DNA from: Schaalia sp. Marseille-Q2122
Lineage (GTDB): Bacteria; Actinomycetota; Actinomycetes; Actinomycetales; Actinomycetaceae
NCBI RefSeq assembly: GCF_903645355.1
Contig: NZ_CAHJXR010000009.1
Location: 1 to 64,000 of the forward strand
Length of the DNA stretch: 64,000 nt
Reading direction: 5' to 3'
Below the pieces are notes generated by a model. It had not been told where the DNA came from. It saw nothing but the letters and a program-made list of their open reading frames with translations, and searched no databases. The translations under genes were made by a program, and so were the position numbers. Below are positions 19,369 to 28,529 of this stretch, in pieces (position 1 is the first letter of the stretch; each line of letters starts with the position of its first letter).

Positions 19369-20850
19369 ATCAACGCCATTAATGCCCTGCTCGCCGAGCT
19401 CCGTAGGCATGGTGGAGATTCCACCACGGTGGAAGTGAAGCGCTCCCGCGATGCCCTACCCAAGAGCATTGGTGCCACCATTTGTGCCTTCGCGAATATG
19501 CCTGACGGCGGAACGATCATTCTTGGCATTGACGAAGGGACGAACTTTTCCGTCACCGGGGTCTCCAACCCAGCGGAATTAGCGGGTGGACTTGTCTCCG
19601 TCGCCCGAAATGCCATTTCACCTGCCCCACATATCCGCACTCACCTTCTCAGCATTGACGACAAGGACATCGTCATCGCTGACATCATCGGCTTGGACAC
19701 CACCGATAGGCCCGCACGCTACCAGGGCCGCGCATATCTTCGACAAGCCGATGGCGACTACATCCTCCACGAACATGAACTTCGCATGATCGAAGCGTCA
19801 AAACGTTCACTTGATGATCCCCAACAACATGACCTGCGCATCGTCAGATCTGTCGACACACAGGAACTGGTCCCAGAACTCGTCGAGCAATATGTCGAGG
19901 GCGTCCGACGAAGAGATAGACGTTTGAGCGACCGCTCATCCACAGAGATCCTCACGCGCACCCACATTATTGCCCAGGAGCATCCCACACTTGCCGGTCT
20001 CTACGCCCTTGGCGACTACCCCCAAGAGGCTTTCCAAAGCCTTTACGTGACGGCTGCTGTTCAACTCCCCACCGACACGGGCGAACGCCGAACCCACGCT
20101 CTTGAGACCTTCACTGGGCCACTACCATTCCTTCTTGAGCACATCATGGATTGGTGTGCCACCAATATTCCTTCTATCCGTCGCTATAGACCAGATGGGC
20201 ACATGCAGGAGGTACCGGAGATCCCTCTCCAAGCCGTCCGCGAGATAGTCGCCAACGCACTTGTCCACCGCGATCTGAGTTCCAACACGCTCGATACAGG
20301 TAAGAGCATTCAAATTCGTTTGACCCCAGACCGCTTGATGGTTCAAAGTCCAGGGGGCCTGCGCGGTATTTCTCTTGGAGAGCTGGAGAGTGTCACTCAC
20401 TCCCAAGCCGCCGTCAATCGCCACCTGTATTCCATTGCTCAAAAACTTCGCACCCGCGACGGTGCGGCCATTATCGAAGGAGAGGGTGGAGGAATTCGAG
20501 AAGTTATCCGAGCATGCGAGCAAGCATCCCTCCCGCGACCACATTTCATCGACACCGGCGTGAAGTTTACCGTTCTTCTTTGGCGCCCGTCCCATTCCTC
20601 GAAAGGCAACGAGGATCGGGGAACTCACGCAAGCCGTGGCCTTCACAGCGACGCCCCTTCGTCGAAGAATGAGTATCTCGTGGTAGAGGCACTCACCGGA
20701 ACGGACGGGATATCCTTCGCAGAACTCCAGCAGCGAGTTCCTTTGAACAAAGGCCAACTTCGCTATGCACTCTCACGAGCCCTTCACGCAGGGCGAATCA
20801 TCATGGTTGGCGGACAGGGCGATAGGGACACCCACTACCACCTACCATAG
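19357..20850 (+). CDS. AlbA_2 (Schlafen-type) ATP-binding regulator with C-terminal winged helix
   Basis: Starting at the ATG at 19357, the protein has 497 residues. The N-terminal AlbA_2 domain (~20-140) shows VEVKRSRDALPKSIGATICAFANMPDGG-type sequence and GGTIILGIDEG. The middle (~225-410) resembles the RecG-like ATP-binding part of these proteins (EIPLQAVREIVANALVHRDLS, then GGGIREV). The last ~60 residues look like a winged helix (FAELQQRVPLNKGQLRYALSRAL). This family is usually annotated as a transcriptional regulator or ATP-dependent helicase-like protein. The phased repeats upstream fit self-regulation. It is flanked by divergent or convergent genes and is probably monocistronic. Confidence 0.82.
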   Translation: MNWDINAINALLAELRRHGGDSTTVEVKRSRDALPKSIGATICAFANMPDGGTIILGIDEGTNFSVTGVSNPAELAGGLVSVARNAISPAPHIRTHLLSIDDKDIVIADIIGLDTTDRPARYQGRAYLRQADGDYILHEHELRMIEASKRSLDDPQQHDLRIVRSVDTQELVPELVEQYVEGVRRRDRRLSDRSSTEILTRTHIIAQEHPTLAGLYALGDYPQEAFQSLYVTAAVQLPTDTGERRTHALETFTGPLPFLLEHIMDWCATNIPSIRRYRPDGHMQEVPEIPLQAVREIVANALVHRDLSSNTLDTGKSIQIRLTPDRLMVQSPGGLRGISLGELESVTHSQAAVNRHLYSIAQKLRTRDGAAIIEGEGGGIREVIRACEQASLPRPHFIDTGVKFTVLLWRPSHSSKGNEDRGTHASRGLHSDAPSSKNEYLVVEALTGTDGISFAELQQRVPLNKGQLRYALSRALHAGRIIMVGGQGDRDTHYHLP

Positions 20851-20859
20851 ATGGGGTGC

Positions 20860-21168
20860 TTAGCCGACTTTCTCTTGACGCGGCCGCCCACGCCCTCGCA
20901 TGGGTGCAGCATCCGGAGCGCGACCAGCATCCGCGAGAGCTCGGCGAAGTAAGACCTCTATTTGAGCATTCACCGAACGTAGGTCATCAGCGGCCCATTT
21001 GGCGAGGGCAGCATGCACGGCCGGATCGAGACGCAGAAGGATCTGCTTGCGCATGACCTTAGGCGAATGCCTCTCTTCCCTCACCAAGGGGTCCTGCCCC
21101 TCCGGGTGTTCCCCGAGGGGCAGGGCAGCCTTCGTCAGCGCCTCCTCCAGACCTCCATTGTCAGTCAC
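20860..21168 (-). CDS. Ribbon-helix-helix (Arc/HicB-like) DNA-binding protein
   Basis: The protein has 102 residues from the GTG at 21168, with GAGG 6 nt upstream; a TTG at 21174 is a possible alternative. The core RKQILLRLDPAVHAALAKWA, then NAQIEVLLRRAL, is the strand-helix-helix pattern of Arc-type repressors. The C-terminal tail is Arg/Gly/Pro-rich and basic. It begins a few bases after the SPFH gene stop, so the two are coupled. As the second gene of the unit it may repress the operon; a perfect 7-bp-arm palindrome upstream of the SPFH gene is a candidate operator. Confidence 0.75.
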   Translation of the reverse strand: MTDNGGLEEALTKAALPLGEHPEGQDPLVREERHSPKVMRKQILLRLDPAVHAALAKWAADDLRSVNAQIEVLLRRALADAGRAPDAAPMRGRGRPRQEKVG

Positions 21169-21176
21169 GAACAACC

Positions 21177-22160
21177 TCAGGAGTAAAGCGATCCCGCATT
21201 AATCACCGGAGTGGTGCGCTGCTCAGAGCAGAGCACCACAAGCAGATTGGAGACCATTTGCGCCTTTCGTTCCTCATCAAGCAGCACGATGTCTTCATTT
21301 TCTAAACGCGTCAGAGCCTGCTCAACCATGGTGACAGCACCTTCAACGATCTGCTCACGGGCAGAGATAATGGCACCTGCTTGCTGACGCTGGAGCATCG
21401 CCTGAGCGATCTCTGGAGCATAGGCCAAGGATGAGATGCGCACCTCAACGATTTCAACCCCCGCCATAGCGACGCGTTCGGCTACCTCGTGGGCAAGTTC
21501 GCGCGAGACAATGTCGGTACCTCCGCGAAGAGAGGTTTCACCTGGTCCGGGTTCATCATAGGGGTGGGTTGTGGCAACGTGACGCAGAGCTGCTTCGGAT
21601 TGGGTCTTGACAAATTGCTCGTATTCTTCGACGGCATACACAGCACGGGCGGTGTCGGCAACCTGCCAGACAATAATCGCTGCGATATTGATGGGGTTAC
21701 CGTCCAGGTCATTGACCTTCAGTTCGTTGGTCTCGAAGTTGTGGACCTTGACGGATACCTTGGTACCACCCGTCAGGGGCGGCACAAGTACTAAGCCGGT
21801 GCGGCGAATGGTCCCAATGTAGCTTCCGAAGAACTGGCGAACCGATGTTTGACCAGGCTGGACGATCGTGATGCTGGAGAAGAGGATCAGCGACAGCACG
21901 AAGGCGATGATCGACAGGATCATCAGCACTGGGGAGGCACTGGGATCTGCTTCCAAGAGGATGACTTGAGCAATAAACAGTGCAATGGAGCCGCCGAGAA
22001 TCGCAAGCAAGCCCAGGAGGACAAAGAGCGCCAGAGGACTTCCACCTGAGAGCGCTGGCTTTTCGGAGATATCGATACGGATCCCCTCATGTCCAACAGG
22101 TTGAGCGTCCTCAACGGAGGGCATGGCGTGAGAGTTTGATTCGGCAGACATTGCACTCAC
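21177..22160 (-). CDS. SPFH/Band 7 domain membrane protein (stomatin-like)
   Basis: The protein has 327 residues from the GTG at 22160; an ATG at 22151 preceded by GGTGAG is about equally likely. Two N-terminal membrane helices (~43-65 and ~78-100) precede an SPFH domain (~100-280: [25 protein letters not shown]). A coiled region follows with the typical [19 protein letters not shown] segment. Such proteins oligomerise at membranes as scaffolds; the specific client here is unknown. The following gene is a ribbon-helix-helix protein, a pairing I recall from other actinobacteria. Confidence 0.88.
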   Translation of the reverse strand: MSAMSAESNSHAMPSVEDAQPVGHEGIRIDISEKPALSGGSPLALFVLLGLLAILGGSIALFIAQVILLEADPSASPVLMILSIIAFVLSLILFSSITIVQPGQTSVRQFFGSYIGTIRRTGLVLVPPLTGGTKVSVKVHNFETNELKVNDLDGNPINIAAIIVWQVADTARAVYAVEEYEQFVKTQSEAALRHVATTHPYDEPGPGETSLRGGTDIVSRELAHEVAERVAMAGVEIVEVRISSLAYAPEIAQAMLQRQQAGAIISAREQIVEGAVTMVEQALTRLENEDIVLLDEERKAQMVSNLLVVLCSEQRTTPVINAGSLYS

Positions 22161-22201
22161 CGCTCATTCTTTCAGTTCAGGCGCTAGGCTCACCCCAGCG
22201 C

Positions 22202-22218
22202 GATATCAATATGATATC
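22202..22218. promoter_or_regulatory. Perfect palindrome upstream of the SPFH gene
   Basis: GATATCA-ATA-TGATATC lies 42-58 bp upstream of the SPFH start, a suitable place for a repressor site overlapping the promoter. The ribbon-helix-helix protein encoded in the same unit is a candidate ligand. The rest of the 373-bp divergent gap (22161-22533) shows only short C-rich runs and no gene. Confidence 0.45.
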
Positions 22219-22533
22219 TATTTTTCTTCCGGTCGCAAAGGCTCGCCGCACACGCTCATCGCCCCCCAATATGCCCCCGCATCCCCACCGCCCAGTTACG
22301 TTGCACTTGTTGCATTACGTGACGGCTATAGCGGTCACAAAAGACAACAAGTGTCACGCAACTGCGATGAGGCAAGAACAAGCCTGACAGCACACCCCCC
22401 TCAAGCACACCCCCAGTCAACCCCCAGCTGCAGTTACGCAGCTCAGGGCACAATCAGGGGCACTCAGGGTTTCAGGGCTGTCCCCCACCTGATTGGATAA
22501 AGAACGACCACGTTTACCAACAAGGAAGCTGCC

Positions 22534-23502
22534 ATGACGACGACGAAAAAGGTTGTGCTCGGTATTGGTGCCAGCATTGTTACCCTCATGGCGCTCGCCG
22601 TGGCTGCTGTCCTCATGTGGGGACCACTCGTCGGGATCTACCTCATTCCACCCACCCCTCACAAGGCCGGTCTCAACGCGCTGGAGATCATGGAACAGGG
22701 TATCTATGCCGACAAGCCGGACTGGGCCCATAAAAAAGCCGAGGCCACCGAGGCTCTCAATAGCGTGGAAACCTGGGATGGGCTCGTTCCCGTCCTTGAC
22801 GATGCTATTAAAGTCGCTGGCGGCAAGCACTCTTTCATCCTCACAGAGGAGGAATTGGACGACGCCCAATCCGTCTACGAAGCACCCACGACTTCCCTCA
22901 ACGGCGGCATCGCGACCATCACCCTGCCCGGATTCTTGGGTACTACCGAGCAGGGTCAAGCGTATGCCGATACCGCTGCTCAGGGCCTCTATCAGGCTGG
23001 GGTCTGCGGCGTCATCCTGGATCTACGCTCCAATAATGGTGGGGACATGGGCCCCATGCTTGCCGCTGTTTCCCCTCTCCTCCCCGATGGCACATCAACG
23101 TCTTTCGTCATTGACTCCTCTCAACACCCTGTGCGCATTGATGGCGGTTCCGTCAACGGCGGTGGGACCCCCACGAGCTTGACTTCCTACATCGGAAAGC
23201 TCAATGTCCCGGTCGCGATCCTTCAAAGCCCAACAACCGCAAGCTCCGGCGAACAAACCCTGCTGGCTTTCCGAGGCATCGAAAGAGTCCGAACCTTTGG
23301 CGGGGAAACAGCAGGCTACGCCTCCGTCAACACCGTCATCCCCATCTACGACAAGATCTCTATGGCCCTGACCATTGGCACGACCCTGGACCGCAATGGC
23401 ATTCCCTACGGTGAGGTCCCAATCCCCGCCGAACAGCCCACAGCCCTCAACGAGGCCCCCGAAGCGGCTCTCACATGGCTCAACGCGCAGGGATGCAAGT
23501 AA
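22534..23502 (+). CDS. S41-family (tail-specific/CtpA-like) peptidase, membrane anchored
   Basis: The protein has 322 residues. The ATG at 22534 follows AAGGAAG at good spacing. One N-terminal membrane helix (~10-35) anchors an exported peptidase domain. Family marks are GVCGVILDLRSNNGGDMGPM and TTASSGEQTLLAFRG, which contains the presumed nucleophilic Ser. The following GGETAGYASVN has Tyr-Ala where CtpA enzymes have the catalytic Lys segment (GKG). It therefore belongs to the shorter S41 group without PDZ domain and Lys. The substrate is unknown. A strong hairpin follows the gene. Confidence 0.85.
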   Translation: MTTTKKVVLGIGASIVTLMALAVAAVLMWGPLVGIYLIPPTPHKAGLNALEIMEQGIYADKPDWAHKKAEATEALNSVETWDGLVPVLDDAIKVAGGKHSFILTEEELDDAQSVYEAPTTSLNGGIATITLPGFLGTTEQGQAYADTAAQGLYQAGVCGVILDLRSNNGGDMGPMLAAVSPLLPDGTSTSFVIDSSQHPVRIDGGSVNGGGTPTSLTSYIGKLNVPVAILQSPTTASSGEQTLLAFRGIERVRTFGGETAGYASVNTVIPIYDKISMALTIGTTLDRNGIPYGEVPIPAEQPTALNEAPEAALTWLNAQGCK

Positions 23503-23586
23503 GACAGGCGCCCGGCTCACAAGCCTGCTGTGACACCAGGCGTCAGATAGCACGTAGATAACACTGTAGATAGCACGTGGATAGCC

Positions 23587-23617
23587 CTGTGGGGGAGATC
23601 GGCGATCTCCCCCACAG
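23587..23617. terminator. Perfect 14-bp hairpin terminator after the S41 gene
   Basis: CTGTGGGGGAGATC (23587-23600) pairs perfectly with 23604-23617 around a GGC loop. It lies between the S41 gene and convergent rlmB. There is no strong T-tail, so termination strength is uncertain. Confidence 0.6.
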
Positions 23618-23630
23618 TCACATCTCTAAC

Positions 23631-23719
23631 GCGGGCCCGACACCCGGGCCCAACCCGGGCCCGACACCCGGGCCTAACACCCGGGCCTAACACCCGAGCT
23701 CAACACTCAGGCCTGACGC
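23631..23719. repeat. 13-bp GC-rich tandem repeat running into the rlmB stop
   Basis: Seven degenerate units of about CCGGGCCYRACAC follow one another; one unit is 11 bp. The last unit overlaps the rlmB stop codon and final codons. Units 4 and 5 are identical. The array lies between the convergent S41 and rlmB genes. Confidence 0.7.
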
Positions 23720-24687
23720 AGCGACGCCACCTCATACAGGGCAATACCCGTAGCAACAGCGGCGTTCAAAGACTCCACCGCTGAAGAAATCGGGATCGAC
23801 ACCACCTGGTCGCAGGCTTCACGCACAAGACGCGACAGGCCAGCGCCCTCCGCGCCGGTGACAATCACCAAGGGTTCCTTCGCCAGGGACAGGTCGCGCA
23901 CCGACACGTCGCCACCACCATCAAGACCCACCACGAAGAAGCCCGCCTTCTTGCAGGCCTCCAGGGCGCGCACGAGGTTGGTCGCGCGAGCCACAGGCAC
24001 GCGGGCAGCCGCACCGGCCGACACCTTCCACGCGGTGGTGTTCACACCGGCGCTGCGACGCTCAGGAATGATCACACCATCAGCGCCAAAAGCACCCGAG
24101 GAGCGCAGAACAGCACCCAGGTTATGAGGGTCTGTCACCTGATCGAGGGCCACCAGCAGAGGCACACCCAACTGCTGGAGGGAGTCAGTAATAAGGTCAT
24201 CAACGTGGGCGTACTCGTACTCGGCGACCTCAATGGCCACGCCCTGATGGACGGCATCCTCGGTAGCCACATCAAGGTCACGCTTGGTGACCTCGTAGAC
24301 GGGGGCGCCCATGGCAGAGGCGTTGCGGACCACCTCTTCCACGCGATCATCACGCACATTGCCAAGCACAAACACGCGGGTGACGGGCACGCCAGCGCGC
24401 ACGGCCTCGGCCACCGGGTTACGCCCGGCGATCAACTCATGGCCGGGTGCGACGCGGATGGAGGACTTTGCGCGAGCCTTAGCGATCTGCGCCTTCTTTT
24501 CTTCGAGGCGTTCGCGGGCGACCTTACGCTTGTGGGCGGGGTGGTAGGTGCGGTCCTCGGCCTTGGGCGTGGGGCCCTTCCCTTCGAGGCGACGGCGAGA
24601 GTGGCCGCCGGTACCGACCTGCGCACCCTTCTTCGATCCTGCCTTGCGCACTGCGCCGCGGCGTCCGCCGCCGTTTCCACCTGCCAT
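23707..24687 (-). CDS. rlmB: 23S rRNA (guanosine-2'-O)-methyltransferase RlmB (TrmH/SpoU family)
   Basis: The ATG at 24687 (MAGGNGGGRRG) gives 326 residues and has GGAAAGG ~10 nt upstream; an ATG 21 nt earlier lacks a site. The N terminus (~1-90) is a long basic Gly/Arg/Lys tail typical of actinobacterial RlmB. Then come the substrate-binding domain (HELIAGRNPVAEAVRAG) and the SpoU knot domain (LDQVTDPHNLGAVLRS, VTGAEGAGLSRLV, IPISSAVESLNAAVATGIALYE). It 2'-O-methylates a guanosine in 23S rRNA helix 80. The 3' end overlaps a tandem repeat. Confidence 0.94.
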   Translation of the reverse strand: MAGGNGGGRRGAVRKAGSKKGAQVGTGGHSRRRLEGKGPTPKAEDRTYHPAHKRKVARERLEEKKAQIAKARAKSSIRVAPGHELIAGRNPVAEAVRAGVPVTRVFVLGNVRDDRVEEVVRNASAMGAPVYEVTKRDLDVATEDAVHQGVAIEVAEYEYAHVDDLITDSLQQLGVPLLVALDQVTDPHNLGAVLRSSGAFGADGVIIPERRSAGVNTTAWKVSAGAAARVPVARATNLVRALEACKKAGFFVVGLDGGGDVSVRDLSLAKEPLVIVTGAEGAGLSRLVREACDQVVSIPISSAVESLNAAVATGIALYEVASLRQA

Positions 24688-24766
24688 GATGTGCCAACCT
24701 TTCCGCATATTTTGGCTCAGCGGTTAAGGATACCGGGAATTGCGCCACCCGTGCGGGTGGAAGTGC

Positions 24767-26209
24767 TCACTCCCCAAGCTTCGGCGCTGGCCACCCGCCA
24801 ACCCGTTGCTCCACCTGGGCCGCGAGCACCATCAGCACATCCTCCCTGCCGGGCTTGACGACGAATTGCATACCAATGGGCAGGCTGGAGGCACTGACCG
24901 GCGCAGGCAGGGACAGGGCCGGATGCCCTGAAACATTGAAGATCGCGGTATTGGCGACGAAGGGTGTACTGCCACTAGCAGAGGTGAGGGCGTTCGCTTC
25001 ACTGAGGGCGTCAGCGGCAGGGGCCATGACCGGTAGGGTCGGCACGAGGAGCACGTCCGCGTGGGTGAGGAAGCGCGCGTCGATGGTGCGCGCGATGGCC
25101 TCATTGCGGCGAAGTGCCCGGTCAACGACGAATCGGGGGATCTTTCGCCCGATGTCGGCGGTGGCGCGGGTGCGGCCTTCCAGCCTCTCGGGGTGCTCAA
25201 CGGAGTCGGCCTCAATGGCCATGCCGGAGGCGAATTGGGTGAGAAAGGCGTCGGCGGCGCTCGGCCAGGCGCGGCGGGTTTCCTTCACCTCATGGCCCAG
25301 GTCGCTGAGCAGGGCAACGGTTGCGCGTAGGGCCCGCTCCACCTCGGGCACCATCGCTACGCCGGGGGTGGCGGGCCGGGCGCTCCAGGCGACGGTGAAG
25401 CGGCGGGAGGTGTCGGCGGCGGCCTCGACATACGGCATGGGCAGCGGGGGCGCAACGAAACTATCCGACGGCAACGAACCGGCGAGCACATCGTTGACCA
25501 GCGCCGTGTCAGCCACCGTGCGGGTGATCGCCCCCAGGGTGACGAGGCCATGCCAGTGTTCACTCAGGGGTGCGGGCGAGATTCGGCCGCGCGCAGGCTT
25601 AAGGCCAACGAGGCCGCAACACGCGGCGGGCACGCGGATTGAGCCTCCTCCGTCGGCGCCCAGGGCGATGGGGACCATTCCTGCGGCGACGGCGACCGCC
25701 GACCCGCCTGAGGAGCCACCCGGCGAGCGCGTCTCATCCCAGGGGTTGAGAGTCAGACCATAGCGTGCGGAGTTGGTCAGCGGGATTTGGCCAAACTCAG
25801 GCATGGTGGTCTTGCCAATAATGATGGCCCCGGCGGCGCGCAGGCGGCGGATGGCCTCACTGTCGCGTTGGGCGGGGCTGGAGTTCCCGTAGCCTCCCAG
25901 GGTGGTGGGTAGGCCGGCGACGTCGTACTCCTCTTTAACGGCCACAGGCACTCCGGCCAGCGGGCCGTCGGCGCCGAAAGTACGGATACGGGTCGGGTCC
26001 CCGCTGGCGAGGGCGGCGTCGAGAGCGGAGGCCTCGCCCAGTGCCTCATTGTGGCGGATGACGGTGAAGGCGTTGAGCGGGCCGTTGACCTGACGAATCC
26101 GCGCGATGGCGGCTTCGACGACGGCCCGGGCAGTGAAGGCGCCGCTGCGGACACCCTGGGCAATGCTGGTGGCGCTCAGCGCGCAGTAGGAGGAGGCAGT
26201 GAGGTCCAT
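24767..26209 (-). CDS. Amidase-signature family amidase
   Basis: The protein has 480 residues with the amidase-signature core: catalytic Lys in VAVKEEYDVAG, the cis-Ser/Ser region SPGGSSGGSAVAVAAG, and GADGGGSIRVPAACCGLVGLKP. It hydrolyses amide bonds, but the substrate cannot be read from sequence. It is not obviously GatA, since no gatB or gatC lies nearby. Upstream, only 10 bp separate it from the PAP2 stop, so the two are probably cotranscribed. A short 7-bp hairpin (24745-24760) follows the gene and may be a weak terminator. Confidence 0.9.
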   Translation of the reverse strand: MDLTASSYCALSATSIAQGVRSGAFTARAVVEAAIARIRQVNGPLNAFTVIRHNEALGEASALDAALASGDPTRIRTFGADGPLAGVPVAVKEEYDVAGLPTTLGGYGNSSPAQRDSEAIRRLRAAGAIIIGKTTMPEFGQIPLTNSARYGLTLNPWDETRSPGGSSGGSAVAVAAGMVPIALGADGGGSIRVPAACCGLVGLKPARGRISPAPLSEHWHGLVTLGAITRTVADTALVNDVLAGSLPSDSFVAPPLPMPYVEAAADTSRRFTVAWSARPATPGVAMVPEVERALRATVALLSDLGHEVKETRRAWPSAADAFLTQFASGMAIEADSVEHPERLEGRTRATADIGRKIPRFVVDRALRRNEAIARTIDARFLTHADVLLVPTLPVMAPAADALSEANALTSASGSTPFVANTAIFNVSGHPALSLPAPVSASSLPIGMQFVVKPGREDVLMVLAAQVEQRVGGWPAPKLGE

Positions 26210-26219
26210 ACCCCCTACG

Positions 26220-27167
26220 CTAGTCGCTCACCCGCCCACTGAGGTGGTCAACCTCGTGCATGACCAGGCCACTGATGGCGACAATCCACGAAATGCCCGC
26301 GACGGCGAAGAGGCGCTCGCGGGTGGGTGCACTGTGGAGGTAGTCGGAGAAACCGAAGCCGGAACCGGGGGAGGCGATGGCGCGCACGTCAATACCCCAT
26401 AGGGCGATGACCGAGAGCAGGAGGGCGATGACGAGGGCGATTGCCACGGCGATCCCCATGGCGCGGTGAACGCTGGGGACGTGGCGTTCCCGCGATTCGA
26501 TGGGCGCCAGGCTCAGGGCGCAGGCGCCGGCGATGAGCAGCGCGACGAGGACGTCGGCGGGGCGATGCCATGCTTGGGCGACGACCGTCACCCCCATGAG
26601 CGCGGTCCACATCCAGCCGAGCCAGGCTGCGGGGGCGCGCATCCACACGGGGGCAACCATGATGAGGGCAAGGGACACTGAGGCTGCGACAGTGACGTGT
26701 CCGGAGGGCAGGGAGTTGGCCAGGCCGGTGGTGACTCCCAGGTCGGGGCGGTGGAGGAGAGCCTTGAGGATCTGGGTGAGGAGGTTAGCGATGACGACGA
26801 CGGCCACCGCGCGTCCTGCCAGGGTGGGGCGGCGGCGGGCGAGGGCGACGAGGGTGACCGCGACGCTGACGAGGACCATCGCCGCTGGTGAGACAACGCC
26901 GGTGACGATCTTCTCGACGCGGTCGACAACGGAGGCGCGCGCCATGACGCTTTCCATCATGAGGGTGTCGAGGCCTTGGCCGATCTCGCTGTAGAGGGAG
27001 AAGATGGTCAGGAGGACGGCGGCTAACACTGCTGCGAAGGCTCCGTAGAGGCGGCGGTTGAGGCGCGCGCGGTAGGTGGAGGATGCGGGGCCAGCGGTAG
27101 ACATCGCGCGGGGGCTTGATGCGCGAGGGCGATGGGGTGGGCTGGGTGCGCTCTTTTTGCTGGGCAT
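26220..27167 (-). CDS. PAP2-family membrane phosphatase
   Basis: I chose the ATG at 27167 (315 residues) because AAGGAGG lies 6 nt upstream; an in-frame start at 27209 has none. The protein has a basic N terminus and about six membrane helices. The three PAP2 motifs are visible: KALLHRP (motif 1), SLPSGHVTVA (motif 2) and AQAWHRPADVLVALL (motif 3). This class removes phosphate from lipid phosphates such as phosphatidate or undecaprenyl pyrophosphate. It is first in a probable two-gene unit with the amidase and diverges from the YbjN-helicase operon across a 415-bp gap. Confidence 0.88.
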   Translation of the reverse strand: MPSKKSAPSPPHRPRASSPRAMSTAGPASSTYRARLNRRLYGAFAAVLAAVLLTIFSLYSEIGQGLDTLMMESVMARASVVDRVEKIVTGVVSPAAMVLVSVAVTLVALARRRPTLAGRAVAVVVIANLLTQILKALLHRPDLGVTTGLANSLPSGHVTVAASVSLALIMVAPVWMRAPAAWLGWMWTALMGVTVVAQAWHRPADVLVALLIAGACALSLAPIESRERHVPSVHRAMGIAVAIALVIALLLSVIALWGIDVRAIASPGSGFGFSDYLHSAPTRERLFAVAGISWIVAISGLVMHEVDHLSGRVSD

Positions 27168-27284
27168 TTCTTCCTCCTTCCCTGGTTTGTCCTGGTGCGG
27201 GTGCCGCATGATGCGGATGCGACCTCAGCGCGTGACGATGGGACACTGTGCGCGCATGGCGCGCTGGCCTGTCACCGAGGGCAG

Positions 27285-27326
27285 CGCTGTGTCCTCCCAC
27301 CGTAGCGCCGTGTCCTCCCACCGTAG
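27285..27326. repeat. 21-bp tandem duplication
   Basis: Two adjacent 21-bp units with one difference share TGTCCTCCCACCGTAG. They lie in the 415-bp divergent gap 27168-27582. That gap also holds one copy of the palindromic repeat family (27430-27502) and otherwise shows no gene. Confidence 0.6.
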
Positions 27327-27429
27327 TGGCGTTGGCGCGGTGGGGCACTTTCAGGGCCCTGAATCACGCGTGAATCTTCACACTAGCGCCCTTGGGGGTT
27401 TCCTACCGGCTATTGGTGCGATGCGAGAT

Positions 27430-27502
27430 GCTCCCAGCTGTGCGCTCAGGCCGTTGACGGGGGAAAAGAAAGAAAAGATTGCGTGAGATCACATGTGGGG
27501 GC
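27430..27502. repeat. Palindromic repeat family, copy 1
   Basis: The left arm GCTCCCAGCTGTGCGCTCAG pairs with the right arm at 27481-27502 (rc GCCCCCACATGTGATCTCAC) with few mismatches. The purine-rich centre is about 30 bp. The right edge lies 80 bp before the first YbjN gene. It is related to the copies at 47088, 52327, 53281, 57534 and 62892. Confidence 0.6.
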
Positions 27503-27582
27503 GTAGGCGCGCATGAATGTTTCGCGTCTATTACAGTGGTCCCATTGCCCCTCATTCCCGCCAGTGACCCCAGGAGTCTGCC

Positions 27583-28041
27583 GTGTCTTCTCCATCTACC
27601 GTCTCTTTGGAGCGGATCCGCAGTATGCTCGCTGGCCGCGATCTGAACTACGGCGACTACGCCGATTCAGAGTTGGTGGTTCCCACATCGAACGCCATCT
27701 TCTTGTGGAATACCTCCAACCCGCAGATCCTTCAGCTGCGTGCGCATTGGCGGGGCTTAGCCGAGGATGACGCGCAGTTTGTCGCCCTCACTGAGGAAGT
27801 CGCTCAGTGCAATACGACCCGCACTGGTCCGAAGGCTTACCTTGCTCCTTTTGAGGATGGCACGCGCTATGGGTTGATTGCGGAGTGCAATGTGGTGGCC
27901 ACCAGTGGCCTGACTGAAGCGCAACTTGATGCTTTCTGCGAGACCTCCATGGAGATGATCTTGTCGTTCTTCCATGATCTTGAGGCCGCTCATCCGGAGA
28001 TGGTGACCTGGTCAGATAATGGAGAGGGAGCCCACGCATGA
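27583..28041 (+). CDS. YbjN-domain protein 1
   Basis: The protein has 152 residues from the GTG at 27583, with CAGGAG upstream. The sequence fits the YbjN family, a small alpha/beta fold resembling type III secretion chaperones: LERIRSMLAGRDLNY, LVVPTSNAIFLWN, and an acidic C terminus. YbjN domains are thought to bind partner proteins; no enzymatic role is known. It overlaps the next YbjN gene by ATGA, and that gene in turn overlaps the helicase gene. The three thus form one translationally coupled unit. Confidence 0.75.
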   Translation: MSSPSTVSLERIRSMLAGRDLNYGDYADSELVVPTSNAIFLWNTSNPQILQLRAHWRGLAEDDAQFVALTEEVAQCNTTRTGPKAYLAPFEDGTRYGLIAECNVVATSGLTEAQLDAFCETSMEMILSFFHDLEAAHPEMVTWSDNGEGAHA

Positions 28042-28529
28042 GCCTCTACGCTGTTCCCAACGATGATGTGACGCCCTATCCTGTGGATTTTGAGCGCCTG
28101 TGCGCAACCTTGCAGGATATGGGATATCAGGTGGACATTATTGTCGAGGGTCGTGCTGCCGGTGCCGTCTTTGACAAGGTTCCGATGCTTTTTTCTTTTG
28201 ATTCTTCGGGCCGTTTCTTGTCGATCCGTTCCATGTGGGAGACGACGCTGTGCGCCGAGTCGTATAGCGCGCACATGTTCGCCATCCTGGATGGGTGGAA
28301 TCGTGAGAAGTATTTCCCGACGGTCTATTGGATGCCCACCGAGTCGGGCACTGTCCAGGTGTGTGCGGACTTCGTCGTCGATACGCGCGCTGGCCTGTCG
28401 GTGCTCCAGTTGCGTGACAATCTTGGTGCGGGTATTTCCACGGGCATTAATGCCATTGAGTACGCTCGCGAGGCTGTGGAGCAGTGCTTGGGCGTGTGCG
28501 ATGAGGACGAGGATTCCTCTGCCGAATGA
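28038..28529 (+). CDS. YbjN-domain protein 2
   Basis: The protein has 163 residues. It is a second YbjN-like protein ([48 protein letters not shown] in outline; [19 protein letters not shown]-type segment follows), with an acidic C-terminal tail rich in Asp and Glu. Only scattered positions match YbjN protein 1, so this is an old duplication or an unlike-subunit pair. The start overlaps the upstream stop and its own stop overlaps the helicase start. The strict coupling suggests the two proteins work with the helicase or with each other. Confidence 0.72.
   Translation: MSLYAVPNDDVTPYPVDFERLCATLQDMGYQVDIIVEGRAAGAVFDKVPMLFSFDSSGRFLSIRSMWETTLCAESYSAHMFAILDGWNREKYFPTVYWMPTESGTVQVCADFVVDTRAGLSVLQLRDNLGAGISTGINAIEYAREAVEQCLGVCDEDEDSSAE

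Noticed and set aside
24124-24858. Long plus-strand reading frame opposite rlmB
   Set aside because: It is a complementary-strand shadow of rlmB, which has full family motifs; the frame has no ribosome site or recognisable domain.
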